Shown here piece after piece: positions 21,485 to 31,268 of a stretch of 64,000 bases of DNA. The DNA lies in NCBI GenBank assembly GCA_021029095.1, contig JAJOHG010000041.1, positions 217,643-281,642 on the forward strand, in the 5' to 3' direction. This DNA comes from Phellopilus nigrolimitatus (Eukaryota > Basidiomycota > Agaricomycetes > Hymenochaetales > Hymenochaetaceae). Within the stretch, counting starts at the first letter, position 1, and the number at the start of each line of letters is the position of its first letter. A program made the translations under genes and the position numbers. The notes under the pieces were generated by a model. It saw nothing but the letters and a program-made list of their open reading frames with translations. It was not told the origin of the DNA and ran no database searches.

Positions 21485-24400
21485 ATGGCGAAGAAACGGT
21501 CCGTGCGAAGCAAGCGGAAAGCACAGGCCATCGTTATCAGTGACGACGAAGGTGACGGGACGACACGCGAAGCAGCCAGCAGCGCCGCCACTGAGCGCGA
21601 AGCCGTCCGCAAATCCAAGAAGCGCCCCAAGAAGGTATTTGAAGATCGCTTCGACACTACTAAAAACACTAATCACGCAGTGCTCAGTACGTTCTTCTTT
21701 TATATTTGGTTTGAAAATAATACTCAACTCGTCTTATAGTTGCGCAAATGAAGCTATGGAAATCGTCGGTCTACGCTCACTTCCACACACCTCCCGAAAT
21801 CAAGACGTTCAAGGATGGCACAATCAAATATATGTTTAAGTGCAGAGGGTGAGTCGCTTGTCTTATTTATTCTTTATTTATTGATATCGTATCTTAATAA
21901 TTAATAATTTTTGTAGAGTACCAGTCGGCACACCTGGTTGGGCGAGCGCGCGATGATGCATCAACGGCGAATCTCGTGCGTCACGTCAATGCCTGCGCGC
22001 CGCACGAAAATGCACAAACGGAATTTCTCAAGGCTTTTGCGCAAGGTTCGACATACTCTCAGTCACGCCTGCGGTTTCTCCTTGTCCTCTGGATAGTTAG
22101 ACATCACCGGCCGTTTGTTATTGTCCACGATGCAGAACTAGTTGCGATTTTTCGTATGTTCTGTTCCTCGGCTATAGTCCCCTCTCCTACGACAATATCA
22201 CGCAACATTCAGCAAGTCTTCCGTCTGGCAAGAAAAAACATGTTATCAAAGCTCGAGGTGCGCTTTGAGCTCGGTTTACTTTTATTTTACTAAACTTAAA
22301 CTTCGTAGGCATATCCAGGGAAGTTCCATGTCGGTATTGACGGGTGGACTTCCCCGAATGTCATTTCGTTTCTAGGTATAGTTATCTATATGGTTGAGGA
22401 CAAGAAAATCATCTCGTTTATACTCGACTTCGTAAAGTAAGTCCCTGATCTTTCTTCGTCTACGAGCTACTAACAATTGAGAATAGGCTCACGAGGGCTC
22501 ACAAAGGTGACTACCTCTCGCAAGAACTAGTCAAATGTCTCAAAGCATTTGGCATCGACAAGAAGGTACGCATCGCGACCTCAGACCCGTCCTTATATTT
22601 ATATAGGTTTATATAATAACAGATTCTCGGTGTCGTCTGCGATAATGCATCAAACAATGATACTCTTATCTCGGAGCTTGAGCTTGCGTTAGACAGTCAC
22701 AATGGGTCTCACACACGCATTCGCTGTTTCGCTCATGTTCTAAATCTCGTCGTCAAGGTCAGTCGCTTTTTCACTCATTTAAATGTCTGCATATTTATAT
22801 ATTAATCAAATATCTAGGCTCTTTTATCCCTCTTCAACTATGAAAAGCCCGCAAAAAAACTTGCGGGCTCGGCGGGTGACAGTACTGATGGCGACGAGGA
22901 CGTGCCAGCTCTTGCGGACGATAATGACAGCATCGACGAAGAAGAAGACATCGACGAAGAAGAAGACATCAACGATGAGAATGGTGCGGATGACGAAGAC
23001 GACGACAAATCTGAGGATGACGATGAAGAAGAGGAGGAAGATGAGGAATCTACTGACGATGATGATGATGATGATGATGACGACGACGACGATGAAGATG
23101 GCGAAGTGTCTGCATCACCAATGGCTGAAAATACTGACCTCGACGTTGACGCTGATCGTGAGGCCAGCGACAGTAAGTACTTTAGTGAGCTGACAAAGGA
23201 GATCCGTAAGTACGAGAATGTCAGGCCTGACCAAGTCCGCCTTGGACGTAGTGCTATAACTAAGGTTTATTTGTTTCTAATTTACTTTGATTATTCAAGG
23301 GCTAATATATAAACCTTGTAGCTCAGGAGACTTGCAAAACGAACCTGCCACTCGCCGAATCTCGTCCAGGCCCTCAAACAATGTTGTCGCTCAACTGGTG
23401 TCAGTCCAGCTAAAAAAATGCTCCGGCCAGTCGCAACTCGATGGAACTCCGTTACGGAGGCTCTCGGTCGCGCAATCTATCTTCGGTTGGCACTGGATAA
23501 GCTCGTGGACCTCAAGCATCATAATGGACCACGCACGTCGCAGCTCAATCGATACAAGTTCAAGTCTGAAGAGTGGGACATTATGATTCAGCTCTACGCT
23601 GTCCTTAAGGTACGTCTTAATAGACATAACCTTTTCTCCGTAAAATATCTTCTAATTGTTTTTCTAAGCCTTTCCTCGCCGCAACAAAGAGAATATCACA
23701 TTCGAAGATTCCCCTTCTTCACGAGGTGATCCCCATAATTGATGTACTCACGAAAATGCTCGACGTTGCTATTCTCAACAAGGACCACCACCCTGTTGTC
23801 CGCGCGGCTGCTGCACGTGGTCGTGAAATACTCAATAAATACTACGCAAAGACTGATGATTCAATTATGTACCGGATGTCAATGAGTACGTCTGTCTTTC
23901 TTCTTTTGCAACGGGTTCGAATGGATCCTTGGAAAGCAGTACTGCAAGACTGCGCGCTCTCAAACGCGATATTACCTCCAGTTTTTCTCTTCTCAATGAC
24001 GTAGTCTGACATTATATTTCCTTGTACAGTGCTCCATCCCGGGTTCAAGACCACATACTTCGAAACACAAAACTGGCCAGCCGAATGGATCGCAGCTGCA
24101 AGAACAGTTCTTATAGACGAGTGGGACATTAACTACAAGCCCTCCGAGGACGGTCAAGCTGAGACCATGAGTAACGTACGTCAGCTCTAATTCTTAATCA
24201 AAAGTATATTAAATATCTTTATAATAGTCTGCTTTGGCTAGCAAAGGCGACAGTAGCCTCTTCTCAAATATTGACAACTGGGGGAAAGGTGGTGCACTAC
24301 GAACGAAGATGGATGAATACCTGCAGAGCCCAATCCTCCCGCTAGTCAAAGACCCTATTGAATGGTGGTCAACAATAGCAGACACGGGTGATCCGTTTGC

Positions 24401-24691
24401 TCGCATGGCTCTCAACTATTTGTCTGCTCCTGGTACGTTCTTCTTTCCCTTTTCTTTCCTTTACTAATACTTCAAGTTATAGCTACGTCTGTTGATGTTG
24501 AACGTGCATTCTCGCAAGGCTCATTGACAGTATCGAAATATAGGCATGCTCTCACGGATGAAGCAACACGTGCTCAGGTCACTCTTGGTTCCTGGTCTCA
24601 GGTATCAGGTATCATAGATGAGTCTGAGGTTCTTTATGCCTTTGACTGCATGTCTAACAAGCATAGGGGGAAAAAGAAGGCCGTAAAGTAG
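21485..24691 (+). CDS. hAT transposase, 12 exons
   Basis: It would cut and paste hAT elements. Exons: 21485-21686, 21740-21848, 21917-22257, 22309-22436, 22487-22565, 22623-22757, 22818-23264, 23322-23609, 23669-23885, 24030-24175, 24228-24432, 24483-24691. Order: basic N-terminus (KKRSVRSKRKAQ), a BED-like zinc-finger region (YMFKCR ... ANLVRHVNACAPH), the catalytic core with VGIDGWTSPNVISF and VVCDNASNND, an RCFAHVLNLVV block, a long Asp/Glu run (about 23040-23100), MLRPVATRWNS, and the C-terminal dimerisation domain (ATSVDVERAFSQGSLTVSKY). Phases agree at every junction except exon 2/3, which is one base out. It may therefore be disabled, or have an assembly error there. Its promoter is displaced by the 5.1-kb element. 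Confidence 0.85.
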
Positions 24692-25328
24692 TTTTCATAT
24701 AATTGCAATGTTGTAGATACTTTTTTGCTACTTAATACTGAAGATCCGCGGATCACCCGTGATACCCATCCTGACCCGGACCCGCCAGACCCAGATCCGT
24801 GGGTCATGTATGACCCACGGATCTGGGTCATGCACGGGTCCGGGTCTGAGTTTTGAAAATCTCATACCCATGCAAACGGGTCCGGGTCTACCCACGGATC
24901 GACCCGTGCAGAGCCCTACTCCCGGCAGAGACAGCAGCTTCGACGCCGCAGATGCCTCTTCTTCGGGAAAGCATGGCAAAGGCCAGAAAGGCAAATCCGA
25001 CACAGATGCGGCAGAAGAAGGGAGGAAGGAGAAGGAGTGGGAGGAGCGGGAATGACAGATTGTGCTCGACAGCGACAAGCCGGGTGCGGAGGCGGATATG
25101 GGCCCGTTTCCTGTGCAGCTCAGCGCGCTCACGACTTGTCGACCCGAAGAGTCTGCACGTGCTCGAGGCACTCGGCGGTGTCAACGGGCTGCTCCACGGG
25201 CTCGGCACAGCGTGGCCTGTCCAATCAACAATCCGCGAAGAGGGCGGAACTTGGTGGCAGGAAAGGGTCGAAAGGGAAACGGCGACCTCGCGCCCCCGCA
25301 TTCTTCTCCACGGACTCGGGGGCACACG

Positions 25329-26244
25329 TAGGGCTCTGCACGGGTCGATCCGTGGGTTGACCCGGACCCGTTTGCACGGGTATGAGATTTTCAAAACTCA
25401 GACCCGGACCCGTGCATGACCCAGATCCGTGGGTCATGTACGACCCACGGATCTGGGTCTGGCGGGTCCGGGTCAGGATGGGTATGGCAGGTAACCTGTG
25501 GGTCACTTTACATTTTGTTTTAGGTTTAATTACAACTTTTTTTATCTCATAAGATTGAATTTGAATCCCCACACTACATTCATGGCGGCGAAATACCAGT
25601 GATGCGCCTGGTGTGTACTATTGTGCTGCGGCTACTGTGCAGAGTATGCAGCGATGAGCGCGTCCATTGCATCCTGTGAGGAGTGCAAGATGTTGTCACT
25701 CAGGTATGGTGGCAGCAGCTGGCAGTCTAGTGACAGCTTGTGCCCAGGTTGATGTCGCTGCTGCCCATCGTCAGGCATATCAAGCGGCGAACACTGCCAT
25801 TCTGTGTGGACCTATGGTGGCCGAATGCCATGCCAAGGCTGCCAGGCGGGGACGGCCACTGAGCATTGAGTTTCGCATTTCCGAGCGAAGTGGAGGAAAC
25901 AAAGTTGCTGAGTCAGGCGGGTGAAGGCCCATCTCACCCATCAATGTCTTACCATATATGAAACACAGTTACTTTATTTGGATAACATGAGAACAATTTG
26001 GTACAACTCAGCAAAAACTTGCTTGAAATTCTGACAATCTATATACATATGTCTCATTTAGATACGGGTCCTCGATACCCACAGGTAACCTGTGGGTCTG
26101 TAAATTCTGCAAAAATTCAGACCCAGACCCTTGACTGACCCGTGGGAAACGGATCACCCGTGCACGGGTGACCCATACCCATGGGTATTCCCACGGGTCT
26201 ACCCATGGTGACCTGCGGGTATACATGACCCGTGCATAGCCCTA
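25329..26244 (-). mobile_element. 916-bp non-autonomous hAT derivative
   Basis: Its left end matches the right end of the 13.2-kb element (TAGGGCTCTGCACGGGTCGA) and its right end matches that element's left end (ATACATGACCCGTGCATAGC). It is therefore the same family in reverse orientation with nearly all of the interior deleted. The flanks are GGCACACG and GGCACACA, an 8-bp duplication with one mismatch. The remaining interior (about 25510-26060) has no gene. It interrupts the Ca2+-ATPase frame between DSGAH and TTHADR. Confidence 0.85.
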
Positions 26245-27690
26245 GGCACACACGACGCACGCGGACCGCCAGTGCGTGTATGGGCAGAACATGCTCCCCG
26301 TGCATGCGAGCAAGAACCTGCTGCTGCTCATGTGGCTCGTGCTGAATGACAAAGTGCTCGTGCTGCTGAGCATCGCCGCGGTCGTCTCGCTCGTGCTGGG
26401 CCTCTTCCAGGACTTCGGCACGCAGCACCCGACGTTCTCATGCGGGAACGGCCAGACGTGCATGCAGCCGCCGGTCGATTGGGTTGAGGGTGCGCGCAGC
26501 TTGTTGTTTGAGTAAGAGGAATCACTTATTTTTTGTCTGAAGGCGTGGCGATTATAGTTGCTATCGTCATCGTCGTTGTCGGCTCAATGAACGACTGGCA
26601 GGATGAGAAGCAGTTCAAGAAGCTGAATGAGAAGAAGGGGGACCACACGGTCAAGATTATCCGCGACGGTGCTGAGAAAGTCATCAATGTGAAGGTGCAT
26701 GTTCACTTAATCATATAATTTTTATTTTATTTTTGTTGATTTTCTGCGAAAACATCTTTAGGATGTGGTTGTCGGAGACATCGTGCTGCTGGAGCCGGGC
26801 GAGGTTGTCCCCTGCGATGGCGTCTTCCCTACTGGGCACAATGTCAATTGCGACGAGTCGGGCATGACGGGCGAGAGCAACACAATGAAAAAGGCGCCTG
26901 CAAGAAGGGAGAGGCGGACAGTTCCGTAAGCTCGCATACGGACTGCTTTGTCGTGAGCGGCAGTAAGGTCCTCGAGGGTGCCGGCAGTTACGTCGTCATT
27001 GCGGTCAGCATCAAGAGCTTCAACGGGCGGATCATGATGGGTAAGTGTGTGCTTTTAATCTTGCAGCGAGCGGCTATTCTAATTTAATTACATTCACAAC
27101 GCTGCGGACGGACAACAACAACACGCCGCTGCAGATGAAGCTGAACAACCTTGCTGAACTGATCGCCAAACTCCGGAGCACCGTAGGCCTCCTACTCTTT
27201 GTTGTGTTGCTCATCCGCTTCTTCGCGCAGCTGAGCACCGGCGACCCTGTGCGTTTGGTGGACCAGAAGGGGCTTGCGTTCGTGCAGATCCTCATCATCA
27301 GTCTGACGCCTGCGTTGAAGCGCATGACGCATGAGAACCTGCTCGTGCGCGTGCTCGACGGCTGCGAGACAATGGTGAACGCGAGCATCGGGTGCACGGA
27401 CAAGACGGGCATGCTCGTGCAGAACATGCTGAGCGTTATCATGGGCTCCGTCGGTATCCGTGTCAAGTTCGTCCCAGGCATACACGAATGTCGGCGAGGA
27501 GCCCGGCGTGCATGAGACGCCAGAGGAAAGTGCCGGCAGCACCCGAGTGACTTCTTGATCAACCAGAGCGAGCTGCAGACGTGCTGTCCCCTGCGCTGCG
27601 CCGGCTGTTCAATGACGCGCTCGCGGGAAACTCGACAGCGCTCGAGGACGAGGACGGCAAGACCAGCGCGCTGCGCTGCATGCCCACCCA

Positions 27691-28400
27691 CTATCTCCGT
27701 CGTTACCGCACTCGAAGACAACCCACTGGAGAGTGTAAGCAGGAGGGCAGCGGAGGACAGCGGTGGCATGCATAAGGTACGTACTAGAGTCCTCTCCTGT
27801 CCCACGCGCAGGCTGTCTAGTAGAGTTGCGAGATGCATCTGTTTTGCGGACACTCGGGCAGCATTTATTTTGTGATAGGGTAGTATTGATAAACACAGTT
27901 AATTACTATCAGACAACATTGAAAAAACTGATACAATAAGATAGACATGATGCATACAGTCGAGACAATACAGATCAGCACCCAAATAGAATAGAAAAAA
28001 GGATTCAATTCTGTGTTTGCATGGGTGGAAACAGGAGTCACACAGGGAGCGCACAACCAATCAATTTTTCATGAAGTCTAGGTACAACATAAGCACACAA
28101 AAAATCACATTGAAACATAGCCTAGACACAGGCCATCCCAGCAGATTAGAAACAAACACCATACAAGTAAGAGTAAACAAAAAAGAGGGAAAATACGAAC
28201 CGGAAAGCTCACGAGGAAGACTGTGACGCGTGGCGACGCCCTGTGGCTGTGACCACTCACCATTATAAGGCATACGTTCCCACACTGTTTGTACACTTTT
28301 CGACAACTTTGTACACTTTTTTGTAATCGTGACCGTGACAAGCGTGCACAGCCACGGCGGTGAAAACGAGGATGTAGAAAGGACGATCCTTCCTTACGTC
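27691..28400. other. intergenic, nothing recognised
   Basis: Short frames only, AT-rich between about 27860 and 28200. I see no RNA gene or mobile-element end. Confidence 0.35.
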
Positions 28401-28410
28401 AGGAATCGTA

Positions 28411-28511
28411 AAAGTTTTGTCAAAAGATGGCAGATGGGTCGTCGTTGTGGATACTGTATGTCGGCATCGAATGTAACATCACCCAGTCTCGAATCGCATT
28501 TCGTACGCAAC
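28411..28511 (+). repeat. 101-bp inverted repeat, left arm
   Basis: It matches 29351-29451 in reverse complement; paired positions sum to 57862. Only about three mismatches were seen. The arms enclose 839 bp holding an F-box relic. The right arm directly abuts the large inverted-repeat arm at 29452. Confidence 0.8.
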
Positions 28512-29050
28512 AAGATACGCACCGGCCGTGCTGGTCGTCTCGGCTGAGCTCTTGAGCAAGACAGACTACTTACGTAAGCGAGCTTTAGACGAACACTGTA
28601 GGGTATAGCATTCGAGCTCGACCAACGACTGCAGCGAACGTCCGACTAAACACTTCCGTTTTTATAGTGAATACATCTATGCAATCGGACTCAGGTGTGA
28701 TCTTATTTGATGCGAGCGAGGCACCTCACTTGAAGCGAGACCGTGAAAGGTACTTCATTAGTAGCTCTCCTGGCCGTTCAAGTTATACATGACACACAAG
28801 AGTATCATTACTAAGAATCCTCTTATCCCTGGGATGTTTTTTCTCACATCTGATCTTCCGTGCCTCTCTCACCCTAATTTCACCATTGGCATGTACATGT
28901 GCTTTGCTTCTGAACAAGTTGTTCAATGCATAACCTTCAGCACCCTCCTTGGCAACACCATGCAAATTTCTATTGACGCTCTATTCCTTGTAGAAAGGCA
29001 TGGAGACGATGAGTGATCGCGACACGTCGCTCAAAATAAACCAGAAGATC

Positions 29051-29320
29051 TGCTATCTTTCCGCATTGGTTTGTGCTTTAAGTTGAGTCTTTGCACATTG
29101 CACTGCTCAGCCATGGGTTCGCGACATGTTACTTGGCACTCTCCGACATACCCACTGGCTGGCCTCTTATACCCCGGGAGTACACAGTATCAAAGCGTTG
29201 TGGATGCAATGAAGACAATTAGGTGCCTAGCGCCCTCTGAGATAGTATATGAAGTCGCATCGTACCTCAACAATCCACAGGACCTTCTCTCTGCATCGAG
29301 TTTCAGCCGCATACATATCA
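29051..29320 (+). pseudogene. F-box gene 5' relic (copy C)
   Basis: Upstream sequence plus the first exon of an F-box gene: the RCLAPSEIVYEVASYLNNPQ block followed by DLLSASSFS matches RCLTLPEIIYEVASYLDNPQ, DLLSASSCS of the gene at 31269-32952. The promoter-like block before it (29051-29150) also matches that gene's upstream region. Coding similarity stops after FSRI, so only the F-box start survives. Confidence 0.7.
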
Positions 29321-29350
29321 ATCACCACGACTTCTACATCCATGTGTCAT

Positions 29351-29451
29351 GTTGCGAACGAAATGCGATTCGAAACTGGGTGATGTTACATTCGATGCCG
29401 ACATACAGTATCCACAACGACGACCCATCTGCCATCTTTTGACAAAACTTT
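29351..29451 (-). repeat. 101-bp inverted repeat, right arm
   Basis: Partner of 28411-28511. If single-stranded, the two arms could form a hairpin around the F-box relic. Confidence 0.8.
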
Positions 29452-30537
29452 AGAAAGATTGCGGCTGAAGAAGTAGCGAATTTGGTGTTTGCAACTGAAG
29501 AGCATCCAGCCGAAGGATCTGCAGTGCGTCATACCCGTCCCGAGAATATGGTCAAGATGATCACGTGCTGTGTCGGAGTTCGAACTTTGTCTTGGACCGC
29601 ATAAAGTCGCGTCCCTTCGCGCCCTCCATCGTCAGCCTCTCTTTCCCTCCTACCACCACCTCTTCTGCGAGAAAAACTCCTACCTCAGCATGAGGACTCC
29701 ACCGTATGCCACTCATTAATCCAGGTAAGCAGCTCTCCTCCACTCATCGCAGCTTCCCTGACGTCCCATTGAGCAGAGTGTGTGCCACCTAACTACCGTC
29801 AGCCTAACCAGCGCATACCACCATGATCACCCAATGCGACCATCTCGTCGTCGAAAATTACCCTTCTACTCTTGCGGCCCATTTTTATGGCTGAATGACG
29901 ATGCTGCTTCTTGAATGTGAGTAGCCATTTGGCGGCATACCTCCTTGCCACTAATATCTTCACTTCTCAGACACATACTCGCCTAGCAGTACCCTGTCCG
30001 AGTCCTTCTCCCATACTCCACCTATCACTCCTCGCTGTATTCATGTTACGACAAATCAAGACCCTTGTGTTTCGCCGTCCGTCGACTTGGGCGACCTCTC
30101 AACTTCCATAATGTGGCATTCCGATGTGGTCTCAGCTCCGCCCGGCTTCGGCCGCCAACGGAGCGGAGGCGGACAGGTCTGCTGGCGAATAGCCGCGGAA
30201 GTTCACGTCGTACGGAGCCAGCCCTCGACTTCCGTAATGTAGCTAGACCGATGGTGTCAGCCCCGTCCAGCTGTGCGCTGTCGGCGGGGTGGCAGACATG
30301 TCTGCTGCGCGGAAGTTGGCGCTGCTCGGATGTGTCCAGTCGAAGCAAGCCGCTGTCTAGCTTCGCGCAGTCAGCGGCGTCAGCCTCCTGGGCCTCCGAG
30401 GATGCCGTGTGGCATTGCAAGACTCCTATGTCTGACTTGGACCCTTACGGCTCTTGCTGTCATCTCATGGTGTGTTATTTGCCGCTCGCAGTACGCTCCT
30501 GAAATTAAGTACTGACATCTTCTGCCGTTCTCGGAAG
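29452..30537 (-). repeat. 1,086-bp inverted repeat, arm 2
   Basis: Partner of 3187-4272. The arms are inverted and 25 kb apart, enclosing the whole transposon region. Beyond 30537 the similarity continues weakly for about 70 bp. Confidence 0.8.
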
Positions 30538-30959
30538 TATTACTGCCCGGTCGAAGGAAGAAGAAAGAAGCGAATTGCAGAGTTTATGTCGAATTTTGGC
30601 ATAATTTGTACCGCATATACATAGAGTAAAGCACCCCGATGTATTCAATATCTTGTCTTCGATTCTAAAAGCTCTGCAGCCGATGGCTGAAATCACTCTA
30701 CAGCCAAATAGTTTTAGTGTCACATTGAAGACTTCACATACAAAAAATAGAATATTGGAATGGGGTAGTTCGAATGCATGTCGAAGAACTGAACTGGAAT
30801 GTTGAAGCGCATAAGTTCCATATTTCACTCCCAAGTAAAGCCTTTTGTGTTTTTGACAATCAAGCAAGCAACACTTTAATTTGTCGGCCTGACCAGAGGA
30901 GCAGGTCTTCTAAAGCAATGCTCAGCTTTTACCCGGAGACGTTCTGTTGCTCCCTAAAG
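30538..30959. other. intergenic, nothing clear
   Basis: A 120-codon minus-strand frame (30505-30867) spans this interval but has no family motif and resembles, weakly, the diverged flank near 3110-3186. I do not call a gene. Confidence 0.3.
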
Positions 30960-31200
30960 TTGTCAATATAGTCTGAGCCCCTTCTGGCTGCAGACTTTCA
31001 GTTCGTGCTCGACTAGCTTCAGGCTCACTTATTTCTGTGCAGATTGGCTCGAGTGTGCAAGACATATCAACATTCACTCTTTCAATTTAATTCCACTCTG
31101 GAGGTTCTAAAGATAAACCAGCAAGCGTTCCATGCATCCCATTCGCATATATCCTCGCATTTCTCTATCGACATGCACTGGAATATACATCTGTATCAGA
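30960..31200 (+). pseudogene. highly decayed anthranilate phosphoribosyltransferase relic
   Basis: Nucleotide blocks match the TRP4-like pseudogene at 35678-36849 in the same order: CTTCTGGCTGCAGAC, TTCAGTTCGTGCTCGAC, GCAGATTGGC, GGCTCGAGTGTGCAAG and CGCATCCCGTTCGC-like sequence near 31135. No frame is left. It lies next to an F-box gene, as the better-preserved copies do. Confidence 0.45.
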
Positions 31201-31268
31201 AGGAAGTCTGGGCAGCACCCTCCTGCAGATGCAGTACATAGAACTATGACTAGGTATTGAGCATTGAT

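Larger units (their letters stand above)
11760..24918 (+). mobile_element. 13.2-kb hAT transposon with nested insertions
   Basis: The left end begins TAGGGCTATGCACGGGT and the right end finishes ACCCGTGCAGAGCCCTA. It is flanked by the perfect 8-bp duplication CTCCCGGC (11752-11759 and 24919-24926). About 180 bp of subterminal ACCCGTGGGT-type inverted motifs lie inside each end, as in Ac-like hAT elements, where they are transposase binding sites. The two ends differ (CTATGCACGGGTCATG versus CTCTGCACGGGTCGATC), which gives an orientation. It carries a hAT transposase gene at 21485-24691 and an unidentified gene on the minus strand near 13 kb. Two younger elements interrupt it (14560-16121 and 16352-21458). 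Without these it would be about 6.5 kb. Confidence 0.85.
11523..27690 (+). pseudogene. PMC1: PMC1-like P-type Ca2+-ATPase pseudogene in three pieces
   Basis: A vacuolar/plasma-membrane Ca2+ pump gene split by two hAT elements. Pieces are 11523-11759 (Ser/Pro-rich N-terminus), 24919-25328 (SRLVDPKSLHVLEALGGVNG) and 26245-27690 (transmembrane, actuator and phosphorylation regions). Joining across each 8-bp target duplication restores an open frame: SSPG|RDSSFDAAD and DSGAH|TTHADRQCVYGQ. Decay is plain. There is a stop after SPTL in the first piece, frameshifts around 25055-25140, loss of the PEGLP helix (LTPALKRMTHENLL) and DKTGM in place of the DKTGT phosphorylation motif. The remainder, including the nucleotide-binding and C-terminal half, is missing after ALEDEDGKTS. 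It cannot make an active pump. Confidence 0.85.

Noticed and set aside
28329..28547. 72-codon plus-strand frame (VHSHGGENEDVERTILPYV...)
   Set aside because: Largely made of the inverted-repeat arm, which is also read on the opposite strand at 29351-29451. No homologue recognised.
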